From IMG/VR virus record IMGVR_UViG_3300025120_000258, positions 1-33,688 of that record: a stretch of 33,688 bases of DNA, one strand, 5' to 3'. The notes under the pieces are model-generated. The model ran no database searches. It worked only from the letters and a program-made list of their open reading frames with translations, and was not told the origin of the DNA. Position numbers and translations under genes: made by a program. Of this stretch, positions 1 to 5,210 are shown one piece after another (position 1 is the first letter of the stretch; each line of letters starts with the position of its first letter). The stretch is from a virus.

Positions 1-254
1 TGTTACGTGAACTAAAAACGAGGGGGTATTAACCCCTGTGCATCGCACTCCAACCTATTTCGACTCGACGAGTATATACTTGTGAACAATTGAGGATACT
101 GCAATGTTCATAAGTGATCATAACGTTCTAAATGGGGATACGTCAATGAAACATTAAATACGTTGTGAATACAACAATAATAATAAAATAATGACGTAAA
201 CATTTGGATACCAGGGTAATAATTCGTATATTTACGTGTTAGATAATAAAGGTT
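1..254. other. Non-coding left flank, CpG-rich
   Basis: I see no credible gene here; the longest plus-strand reading frames starting with ATG are under 20 codons. The stretch has a short inverted repeat AGGGG/CCCCT at 21-37 without a T-tract, a perfect 11-base palindrome ACTCGACGAGT at about 63-73, and the promoter of the 32-residue ORF at its right end. CpG is frequent (about 12 by hand count), unlike the rest of the window. I saw no tRNA-like T-arm on either strand. Confidence 0.6.
203..236 (+). promoter_or_regulatory. Bacteroidota-type promoter P1 (TTTG-20-TATATTTACG)
   Basis: TTTG at 203-206 and TATATTTACG at 227-236 are separated by exactly 20 bases, matching the Bacteroidota -33 TTTG / -7 TAnnTTTG arrangement. 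The spacer contains TACCAGGGTA (209-218), an inverted repeat TACC/GGTA with two central bases. The same layout recurs at 1863 and 2257. The first ATG downstream is at 255, preceded by AATAAAGGTT. Confidence 0.75.
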
Positions 255-353
255 ATGATTGAATTAAATAAATTAATTGAGCAATACAATAACGATGAAA
301 TTACGTGTGATGAATATTATGCGGGGTTAGATCGTATTGGTTGGATGAAATAA
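255..353 (+). CDS. Small 32-residue ORF behind promoter P1
   Basis: A 32-codon frame starts MIELNKLIEQYNNDE and ends GLDRIGWMK. I do not recognise it. It is supported by context rather than homology: it begins 18 bases after the -7 element of a clear host-type promoter, and its leader carries AATAAAGGTT just before ATG, the same leader seen at the genes starting at 1941 and 2323. The peptide is acidic, soluble and probably helical in its first half, with no membrane segment or signal peptide. It may be a small early regulator or host-takeover peptide, or a leader ORF on a longer transcript that runs to the terminator at 743-766. Function is unknown. Confidence 0.5.
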   Translation: MIELNKLIEQYNNDEITCDEYYAGLDRIGWMK

Positions 354-601
354 TATATTCCAGACATAATAATATTTACCGTGGTACTCCTTACCGCGGT
401 GGTACTTCCCTACACCGTACTTAATACATTACTATTACATACTGAATTACATATTATTTATACCGTTATGCCCGCATACCGCCGCATATATATCGCTATA
501 ATACCACGCGCGTTGGTGTCCATATAGCGTGTATACGTGAGGTAAAGGGTGTAGCACAATTTATGAATCGTACACGATTTTACACCATCGATTGTATATA
601 C
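354..601. other. Non-coding, CpG-rich region with inverted repeats
   Basis: No convincing gene on either strand. It contains TACCGTGGTA (377-386) and TACCGCGGTG (392-401), which resemble the TACC-N2-GGTA element inside promoter P1, and the 8-base palindrome ACCGCGGT. A nested inverted repeat lies at 548-586. If promoter P1 is active and the terminator at 743-766 is the first one met, this stretch would be the body of a long 3' untranslated or non-coding RNA. Confidence 0.5.
548..586. repeat. Nested inverted repeat downstream of the minus-strand small membrane gene
   Basis: Outer arms GGTGTA (548-553) and TACACC (581-586) enclose inner arms AATCGT (566-571) and ACGATT (574-579) with a 2-base centre. 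It starts about 15 bases past the stop of the minus-strand ORF at 602, so it may form the 3' end structure of that transcript. No good T-tract follows on the minus strand. It could also be an operator. Confidence 0.45.
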
Positions 602-733
602 TTATATCTTACTACCAATGAAGAACAGTAGTATTGTGAAGATCGCCACCATTAGTGCAACGGATATGCTTATACCAACAATCAGTTTAACCATTAGGCT
701 CAAATTCCGTAAATCTTTATCTTCTTTACTCAT
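602..733 (-). CDS. 43-residue single-pass membrane peptide
   Basis: The frame from the ATG at 733 encodes a charged N-terminus (MSKEDKDLRN) followed by one long hydrophobic segment (about residues 14-40, rich in V, I, L, F) and a short GSKI end. A longer reading from 805 is possible, but it would translate through the promoter and hairpin described below, so the ATG at 733 is preferred. A clear host-type minus-strand promoter lies at 820-787, giving a leader of about 45 bases that contains the GC-rich hairpin 743-760. The peptide resembles phage holin/antiholin-size proteins and type I toxins in size and topology, but I cannot assign it to a family. A plus-strand transcript ending at the terminator would be antisense to the whole gene. 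Confidence 0.6.
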   Translation of the reverse strand: MSKEDKDLRNLSLMVKLIVGISISVALMVAIFTILLFFIGSKI

Positions 734-742
734 AATATTATA

Positions 743-766
743 GACCCCCCGAAGGGGGTCTTTTTT
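743..766 (+). terminator. Rho-independent terminator, plus-strand direction
   Basis: A 7-bp stem GACCCCC (743-749) / GGGGGTC (754-760) with loop CGAA is followed by six T (761-766) on the plus strand. On the minus strand the hairpin is followed by TATAATATTATG, not a T-tract, so termination is expected only for plus-strand RNA. In the minus direction the same hairpin sits in the leader of the 43-residue gene. Confidence 0.85.
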
Positions 767-773
767 CCATTTA

Positions 774-833
774 ACGCCAAAATTTGGGAAAATATAAAAT
801 GGCAACCTTACTTTTTCAAAACCTTTTTGGCGT
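774..833. repeat. Perfect 9-bp inverted repeat flanking the minus-strand promoter
   Basis: ACGCCAAAA at 774-782 and TTTTGGCGT at 825-833 are exact reverse complements. They bracket the promoter at 787-820 almost symmetrically (5 and 4 bases outside its -7 and -33 elements). This is the geometry of a paired operator; an RNA stem is less likely because one arm is upstream of the transcript start. Confidence 0.5.
787..820 (-). promoter_or_regulatory. Bacteroidota-type promoter on the minus strand
   Basis: Read on the minus strand, TTTG (820-817) is followed by 20 bases and TATATTTTCC (796-787), the same spacing as promoters P1-P3 and a close match to TAnnTTTG. Expected start of RNA is near 780. 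It would drive the 43-residue membrane peptide gene. Confidence 0.65.
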
Positions 834-849
834 CGAGGAAAATATATAT

Positions 850-1278
850 TTAATACCTTGCTTTTAAATTAGGGTCATCTTGAAACCGTTTTAATGCCCC
901 ATTTAATATTTGTATATCAGAATTAATTTTTCTAAATTGACTGTCCGCTACGTCAAATAGTTTTTTATTTGCGTTTCCCTGTTGATTAAATACTTTCGCT
1001 AAATCCGTTATTCGCTGATTTAATTCAGTATTCCCCACATACGCATCATCATTCATCTGCTTTATTAACTTTTCGTTCTCCTCATTTACTCTAATCATCC
1101 GCTTATTTGCATCATTAAATTTTCCTAAAACGTTTTCGCGAGTTGTTTGGGTGAGATCTAATAATTGCGATGACGACTCCAGCAATTCCGTATGTGAAGA
1201 TTTTACCTTACGTAATAACAATACCCCATATACTGTTCCTACCGTTAAAATACCACTAATAAAATAAATTAATTCCAT
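850..1278 (-). CDS. Membrane-anchored coiled-coil protein
   Basis: The 142-residue product has one N-terminal membrane segment (about residues 3-22, IYFISGILTVGTVYGVLLL) followed by a positively charged stop (RKVK) and about 110 residues rich in E, K, Q, N and L that read as coiled coil. The expected topology is N-terminus in the membrane with a long helical domain on the cytoplasmic side. No catalytic motif is visible. The architecture parallels the 93-residue protein at 6307. The gene has more CpG than the plus-strand genes (about 18 in 429 bases by hand count). Its start is the only ATG near the 5' end and follows a possible promoter at about 1320-1296. I do not recognise the family. Confidence 0.75.
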   Translation of the reverse strand: MELIYFISGILTVGTVYGVLLLRKVKSSHTELLESSSQLLDLTQTTRENVLGKFNDANKRMIRVNEENEKLIKQMNDDAYVGNTELNQRITDLAKVFNQQGNANKKLFDVADSQFRKINSDIQILNGALKRFQDDPNLKARY

Positions 1279-1295
1279 TGTCCATTTTTTATATA

Positions 1296-1320
1296 CATCA
1301 ATATACGAACCCCAATCAAA
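1296..1320 (-). promoter_or_regulatory. Possible minus-strand promoter for the membrane/coiled-coil gene
   Basis: On the minus strand TTCG is followed by TATATTGATG (1305-1296), close to the -7 elements of P1-P3. A TTTG is present at 1320-1317 but only 11 bases upstream; a second TATATA lies 21 bases after it. Neither arrangement is fully canonical. Confidence 0.35.
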
Positions 1321-1440
1321 GGTTCCACGTAATTTTATAAAATAAATGTAAGTATATTGTATATACGGATGTATAGATGTGGATATGTATAAGAGAAAGA
1401 GTCGTTTTCCGTTTGGAGATTTACGTCTCTATTATTTTAC

Positions 1441-1454
1441 ATATTTATAATAAA
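1441..1454 (+). promoter_or_regulatory. Late-promoter motif L1
   Basis: ATATTTATAATAAA lies 7 bases before the ATG at 1462. The same motif precedes the genes at 4114, 7336, 10692, 24922, 27800 and 30806. Its TATAATAA half resembles the T4 late -10 box TATAAATA, and a gp55-like sigma factor is encoded at 6588-7298. Confidence 0.6.
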
Positions 1455-1461
1455 ACAAATT

Positions 1462-1836
1462 ATGCCAAATTTTACTGGAGGACAATTAAGAGGAGCAGGT
1501 ACATTGGGACTTGCACTAGCTGGTGGATCTACTTATGAATTCGTTATGGTAGTACCCGATGAGTTATCTGGTTCTGGTTACTTTACTGTTGAAACCGTAA
1601 AAAATGGTAACGGTAATTATTCTGGATCCGCTACTAATGCATTAGGTGTTTATAGTGATTTAGTTAATATACCTTCTGGGAGTTTAATTAAAGATAGTTT
1701 TAAATCTTCTATTGTAGTTCATAAAACTTCTCCTACAGCAGTATCTTATAGATTTACACCAACAAGTGATGTTGAATTTGGTGATACAATGTATAGAAGT
1801 ACTGGGAATATTGGGTTACAACTTAATGCTGTTTAA
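1462..1836 (+). CDS. Unknown protein, probably a virion component
   Basis: The 124-residue product (start MPNFTGGQLRGAG) is rich in G, S, T, V and aromatic residues and reads as all-beta, with no signal peptide, membrane segment or catalytic motif. It is preceded by late motif L1 with only 7 bases between motif and ATG, so it is expected late in infection like the virion genes. It sits alone between the divergent minus-strand genes and promoter P2. A small decoration, neck or fibre-accessory role would fit, but that is inference from expression class and composition. I do not recognise a family. Confidence 0.75.
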   Translation: MPNFTGGQLRGAGTLGLALAGGSTYEFVMVVPDELSGSGYFTVETVKNGNGNYSGSATNALGVYSDLVNIPSGSLIKDSFKSSIVVHKTSPTAVSYRFTPTSDVEFGDTMYRSTGNIGLQLNAV

Positions 1837-1862
1837 ATTTTTTTAAAATTCCTGCGCACTCA

Positions 1863-1896
1863 TTTGGCTACCCGGGATATCCTTCGTATATTTACG
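1863..1896 (+). promoter_or_regulatory. Bacteroidota-type promoter P2
   Basis: TTTG (1863-1866), 20-base spacer, TATATTTACG (1887-1896). The spacer carries TACCCGGGAT (1869-1878), related to TACCAGGGTA in P1. TGCGCA lies a few bases upstream of the -33 box, as in P3. It drives the gene at 1941. Confidence 0.75.
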
Positions 1897-1940
1897 TGTT
1901 CGAATGTTTCGAGCTATTAAAATTTAAAAATAAAGGTTAT

Positions 1941-2234
1941 ATGTCAAATTTAAACGAAGTGTTAGAATTCATTAAAAATTCAGATTTACAAGAATTTAAT
2001 TCAATTAAAAATGCAGTTTCTATTAGAAAATCAGAACTTGCTTGGGATGCTAAATTATCATTTAGAGTAGGTGATATGGTTGGTATTGATCATAAAAAAA
2101 TATCTCCTAATGAAACATTTAAAGTTACTAAAATTAATAGTAAAAATATTAAAGTTCAAGGTGATAGAGGTTCATATACAGTAGCACCAAGTTTATTAGT
2201 TAAAAAAACATTCACAACAGAAGTTTATAGTTAA
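1941..2234 (+). CDS. Small protein with SH3-like beta-barrel segment
   Basis: The ATG at 1941 is chosen because it follows the leader AATAAAGGTTAT shared with the genes at 255 and 2323; an upstream ATG in frame at 1896 overlaps the -7 box of P2. The 97-residue product has a helical first half (about residues 1-33) and a second half of the form RVGDMVGIDHK...FKVTKIN..NIKVQ...YTVAPSLLVK, a pattern common in small phage proteins with a KOW/SH3-like barrel that may bind nucleic acid or protein. Expressed from a host-type promoter, it is likely early or middle. Precise function unknown. Confidence 0.7.
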   Translation: MSNLNEVLEFIKNSDLQEFNSIKNAVSIRKSELAWDAKLSFRVGDMVGIDHKKISPNETFKVTKINSKNIKVQGDRGSYTVAPSLLVKKTFTTEVYS

Positions 2235-2250
2235 TTTAAAAGTAATGCGC

Positions 2251-2276
2251 AGGTAGCTTGGCTCCCCAGGCTACCT
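2251..2276 (+). repeat. Inverted repeat overlapping promoter P3
   Basis: AGGTAGC (2251-2257) and GCTACCT (2270-2276) form a 7-bp stem with a 12-base loop. It sits between the stop of the 1941 gene and the -7 box of P3, overlapping the -33 box. It may attenuate read-through from P2 or be an operator; only a short T run follows. Confidence 0.4.
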
Positions 2277-2290
2277 TTCGTATATTTAGG
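2257..2290 (+). promoter_or_regulatory. Bacteroidota-type promoter P3
   Basis: CTTG (2257-2260), 20-base spacer, TATATTTAGG (2281-2290). The spacer GGCTCCCCAGGCTACC-TTCG aligns with the spacers of P1 and P2. The downstream gene at 2323 has the leader AATAAAGGTCAT. Confidence 0.7.
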
Positions 2291-2322
2291 TATAAATAAA
2301 TAATTAATTAAATAAAGGTCAT

Positions 2323-3132
2323 ATGTTAAATTTAGAAAGTAGTAAGTTTTTAAACAAGAAAGAGTTAAATGAGATCGCTCCAAGTATCTTCACAATGAAA
2401 CCTTCAAATACTGTTTCGGATAAGTACACACATATTCCAACTGAAAGAGTAATTGATGATATGGAATTAATGGGTTGGAAGCCTGTTGATGCTAAAGAAG
2501 TTAAAGCAAGAACTGAAGATACAAGAGGTGTTCAAAAGCATTTAGTTATTTTTAGAAATGATGATGTTGTTATTAATGGTGAGGATGGAGATACAGTTTT
2601 TCCTCAAATATTAATTACTAATTCTCATGATGGTAAGAATGCTTTCCAATTTACAGCTGGATTATTTAGAATGATTTGTGAAAATGGTTTAGTTATAGCT
2701 ACAGATGAATTTGAAGATTTAAAAATGCGTCATATGGGTTATACGTTTGAAGATTTACAAGTACTAATTAGAGGTATGGTTGGAAAATTACCTTTAACAG
2801 TAGAAGCAATGAATAAAATGAAAAGTGTTGAATTAGAAGAGGAGCAAATGTTTAATCTTGCTAAATCATTTCTAGACATTAGAGTAGAAGGTACTAACAA
2901 TACTTACGATGAGCAAGCAATTGATGATGTTTTAAATGTTCAACGTAAAAAAGATGAAGGTAATATGCTTTGGGAAGTATTTAATAGAATTCAAGAGAAT
3001 ATTATTGAAGGTAATTTTGAGTACAAAACTCAAGGTGGAAAAGTTCGTCAAGCTAGAATTATTAAGAATTTTAAGCAAGACCAGGACGTAAATAAAAAAA
3101 TGTTTAGTAAAGCATTAGAATTAGTAGCATAA
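2323..3132 (+). CDS. DUF932-family protein
   Basis: The 269-residue product contains the segment FQFTAGLFRMICENGLVI (residues 108-125), the typical core of the DUF932 family found in phages and plasmids (YafZ/YfjQ-like). Length is within the usual range of this family. No enzymatic residues are assigned to DUF932; roles in plasmid or phage replication or in countering host functions have been suggested but I know of no settled biochemistry. The start follows the shared leader AATAAAGGTCAT behind promoter P3, so expression is probably early or middle. Its stop overlaps the ATG of the lipoprotein gene by one base (TAATG), implying coupled translation. Confidence 0.75.
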   Translation: MLNLESSKFLNKKELNEIAPSIFTMKPSNTVSDKYTHIPTERVIDDMELMGWKPVDAKEVKARTEDTRGVQKHLVIFRNDDVVINGEDGDTVFPQILITNSHDGKNAFQFTAGLFRMICENGLVIATDEFEDLKMRHMGYTFEDLQVLIRGMVGKLPLTVEAMNKMKSVELEEEQMFNLAKSFLDIRVEGTNNTYDEQAIDDVLNVQRKKDEGNMLWEVFNRIQENIIEGNFEYKTQGGKVRQARIIKNFKQDQDVNKKMFSKALELVA

Positions 3133-3746
3133 TGAGAAAGTTAATTTACATAACCTTAATAAGTTTCTTCTGGGCATGTAGCCCAGAGGAGCTTATTTCA
3201 CCTTACCCATGTTTAGGAGATTGTGATACAGCTTTTTATATAGACCCCTTAGTATCACCTGGAGTTTATCAGGATAATAATGGGTACTGGCATATAGAAC
3301 ATCAAGGTATACAATATTTTACTATAAAGGGTAATGTCAGTGAATTACATCCTAATTATTTAATAAATGGAATCCCCCAAATAGAGACTATTTTTGATTC
3401 GAATTATTGGGTATGGATAGACAGTATAACATTTACAGTACCGTTATTTAGTGTATTAAGTTACTTTACCAATGGTGATTATAATAATCCTATCCCAGTT
3501 GGTAATCTAACGTATACTATTGAAAATATGGCTCAAAATTTTCCACCATTAAATATAGCTGGTTATTCTTATAATCCTAATTCTAATATAAATAGTTTGG
3601 GTACTTATAGTAAATATAATACTCACCCACAACAACAAATTTATTTTGATAATGAGATGGTTGGGGATACTGCTAAAGTATTTATTAAAACAATATTTCC
3701 TAATGAAATAGAAATTGAAAATGAATTTAAAATAATATTCGAATAA
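3132..3746 (+). CDS. Phage-encoded lipoprotein, probably surface-exposed
   Basis: The 204-residue product begins MRKLIYITLISFFWACSPEE: a basic start, hydrophobic core and a lipobox (FWAC) with the modified cysteine at residue 16. The residues after the cysteine (S-P-E-E) are acidic, like the lipoprotein export signal that sends lipoproteins to the cell surface in Bacteroidota. The mature part is rich in N, Y, P and beta-prone, without enzymatic motifs. It is translationally coupled to the DUF932 gene (TAATG). Phage lipoproteins that appear early often block superinfection by masking receptors, which is a reasonable but unproven role here. I do not recognise the mature domain. Confidence 0.8.
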   Translation: MRKLIYITLISFFWACSPEELISPYPCLGDCDTAFYIDPLVSPGVYQDNNGYWHIEHQGIQYFTIKGNVSELHPNYLINGIPQIETIFDSNYWVWIDSITFTVPLFSVLSYFTNGDYNNPIPVGNLTYTIENMAQNFPPLNIAGYSYNPNSNINSLGTYSKYNTHPQQQIYFDNEMVGDTAKVFIKTIFPNEIEIENEFKIIFE

Positions 3747-3748
3747 TT

Positions 3749-3886
3749 ATGGATGCAAATACTAAAGAAAGTTTATATTATAAAGTAAATAAAATGATAG
3801 ACCTATTAACAGATAATGATAAACAAACGGTTTTATTAATGTTAGAAGGATTAAGAAAAGAAATTCAAGATAATATTTACGATTAA
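3749..3886 (+). CDS. Small helical protein, 45 residues
   Basis: ATG at 3749 opens a 45-codon frame, MDANTKESLYYKVNKMIDLL... ending EIQDNIYD, two bases after the lipoprotein stop and ten bases before the next ATG. Its spacing, codon use and amphipathic helical composition fit a real gene of the same operon. No membrane segment or known motif. Function unknown. Confidence 0.65.
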   Translation: MDANTKESLYYKVNKMIDLLTDNDKQTVLLMLEGLRKEIQDNIYD

Positions 3887-3896
3887 AATTAAAATT

Positions 3897-4088
3897 ATGA
3901 CAAAAGAAGAATTAGAAGTAGCAAAATCGGAACTAATAGCAGATTTATTAGCAACATCAACAGTAATGGAAGAAGTTTGGAGATACCACCCAGATAACCC
4001 AAATAAAAAAGATGTTGTTAAAGAATATGAAATATTAAAACAAATTCAAAAAGATATTGAATCTGAATTAGCAGATCTAGATAAGTAG
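3897..4088 (+). CDS. Small acidic helical protein, 63 residues
   Basis: The product starts MTKEELEVAKSELIADLLA and is almost wholly predicted helix, with a short break at HPDNPNKKD (about residues 31-39) between two helices; it could form a helical hairpin or dimer. It follows the 45-residue gene in the same operon and ends just before late motif L2. No catalytic motif; family not recognised. Confidence 0.7.
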   Translation: MTKEELEVAKSELIADLLATSTVMEEVWRYHPDNPNKKDVVKEYEILKQIQKDIESELADLDK

Positions 4089-4091
4089 TAC

Positions 4092-4105
4092 ATATTTATA
4101 ACTAA
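4092..4105 (+). promoter_or_regulatory. Late-promoter motif L2
   Basis: ATATTTATAACTAA ends 8 bases before the ATG of the nuclease gene at 4114. It differs from L1 at two positions (C and T order near the end). Confidence 0.5.
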
Positions 4106-4113
4106 ACGTTATT

Positions 4114-4458
4114 ATGTATATTTATAAAGCAAAATGTGAAAGAGTAGTTGATGGTGATACCATTGATGCTACTATTGATCTTGGATTTGATACTTGGAAA
4201 AAAATTAGGATTAGATTAGTTGGAATTAATGCAGCTGAATCTCGTACTAGAGATTTAGAAGAAAAAGCAAGGGGATTAGCAGCTAAACAATATGTTAAAG
4301 ATATCTTGAATAAGCATAATAATGAATTTATATTACATTCGCAAGGTGTAGGTAAATATGGAAGATGTTTAGGAGATATATTTTTAGGTGATGTAAAATT
4401 AAATGATTTATTAATTACAGAAGGACATGCTGTAGAATATTTTGGAGGTAAAAGATGA
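4114..4458 (+). CDS. Staphylococcal-nuclease-like (thermonuclease) protein
   Basis: The 114-residue product matches the SNase fold: VVDGDT (residues 11-16, equivalent to Asp19/Asp21), IRLVGINAAES with Arg34 and Glu42 in the spacing of catalytic Arg35 and Glu43, and YGR with Arg84 in place of Arg87. The position of calcium ligand Asp40 is Asn39, a change also met in other bacterial and phage SNases. There is no signal peptide, so it would act in the cytoplasm, for example in host DNA or RNA breakdown, or be packaged. It follows late motif L2. The next gene starts within its stop codon (ATGA overlap). Confidence 0.85.
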   Translation: MYIYKAKCERVVDGDTIDATIDLGFDTWKKIRIRLVGINAAESRTRDLEEKARGLAAKQYVKDILNKHNNEFILHSQGVGKYGRCLGDIFLGDVKLNDLLITEGHAVEYFGGKR

Positions 4459-4880
4459 TAGATAAAGATAAAATATTTCAATTATTTGTAGACGGGAAGG
4501 AAATTAACGATGGTAAAACTAAATCCGAAATAAGGGATTTTATGAACGGTCCTTTCGCTAAAATAGGAATGTTTGTCAAATTAATTCAAAACCATAAAAT
4601 ATTTCATCAAAAATTAGAAAAGTTTCTTAAAAAAGAACAACCTAATTATGATGTACAATCTACTAAAGAAGCATCTGAATTTACAGTATATGGTAGAGCA
4701 TGGGGGTATATTAAAAATATTAGTTTAGATAACCATGATGATGTAAATGCTATTATAAATTTTGATTCTAAGGTATTTTATCGCGCATTAAATGAAGCTA
4801 TTTTTCATTTTCAACAATATGAAGAATATGAAAAATGCGCACACCTCCATAACATTCAAGAAGTAGTAAAAAGGATTTAA
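4455..4880 (+). CDS. Unknown 141-residue protein
   Basis: The gene overlaps the nuclease stop by 4 bases (ATGA), so translation is probably coupled. The product is mixed alpha-helical and charged, with a central YGRAWGYIKNI segment and a C-terminal helix YEEYEKCAHLHNIQEVVKRI (about residues 121-141). That tail resembles the UVR/McsA-type helical motif (YE.A..L...I), which often mediates protein contacts. No catalytic site seen. A 125-base gap with two stem-loops follows. Function unknown; partner of the nuclease is possible from the coupling. Confidence 0.75.
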   Translation: MIDKDKIFQLFVDGKEINDGKTKSEIRDFMNGPFAKIGMFVKLIQNHKIFHQKLEKFLKKEQPNYDVQSTKEASEFTVYGRAWGYIKNISLDNHDDVNAIINFDSKVFYRALNEAIFHFQQYEEYEKCAHLHNIQEVVKRI

Positions 4881-4923
4881 AAAATAATTAGGATTATCAA
4901 AATCCTCCTCGTACATTATTATT

Positions 4924-4986
4924 ACAGGGTTTTGGAATAAGAAGGAGTGGGGAATAAAGGCATAAAGGGGTTAAGGAACACCCTGT
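4924..4986 (+). repeat. Inverted repeat with purine-rich loop in an intergenic gap
   Basis: ACAGGGT (4924-4930) and ACCCTGT (4980-4986) form a 7-bp stem around a loop of about 49 bases that is almost all A and G. A smaller hairpin AGGATT/AATCCT lies just upstream at about 4891-4907. No T-tract follows either. The gap 4881-5005 has no gene. Confidence 0.4.
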
Positions 4987-5005
4987 TAATATATATATAT
5001 AAGTT

Positions 5006-5209
5006 ATGAGAAATAGAGAATTGATTTACAAAAAATTAGAAGTGTTGGAACACACCTTAATTAACCTACAACGAATAGTAAATACCCAGGAACCAATTGA
5101 ATCCTATAGAGCTAACATTGTAAAAGCCCAGGGGTTAACTGATGAAATTAGAGTTATGGTTGAAAGGGAACCTCGTTCATCACAAGAGCAAAATAGCTCA
5201 ATTAGATAA
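5006..5209 (+). CDS. Small helical protein, 67 residues
   Basis: The product starts MRNRELIYKKLEVLEHTLINL and is predicted to be two amphipathic helices, with a polar tail (REPRSSQEQNSSIR). The ATG is preceded by an AT-only stretch (TTAATATATATATATAAG), a degenerate relative of the late motif. Homologues of this kind in T4-like phages are uncharacterised; I cannot name a function. A GTG start for the zinc-ribbon protein lies one base past its stop. Confidence 0.7.
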   Translation: MRNRELIYKKLEVLEHTLINLQRIVNTQEPIESYRANIVKAQGLTDEIRVMVEREPRSSQEQNSSIR

Positions 5210-5210
5210 A

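Noticed and set aside
21-37. AGGGG/CCCCT hairpin as a terminator
   Set aside because: Stem is only 5 bp and no T-tract follows on either strand.
1-601. tRNA or other known structured RNA in the non-coding left region
   Set aside because: I found no T-arm-like GTTCGANTC context or cloverleaf stems on either strand; only simple inverted repeats are present.
825-860. Possible plus-strand promoter TTTG ... TATATATTTA
   Set aside because: The spacing is 15 rather than 20 and no plus-strand gene follows.
4122-4481. Minus-strand ORF of 119 codons opposite the nuclease gene
   Set aside because: It is a shadow of the SNase-like gene, which has clear catalytic motifs; it lacks its own promoter and its composition is not protein-like.
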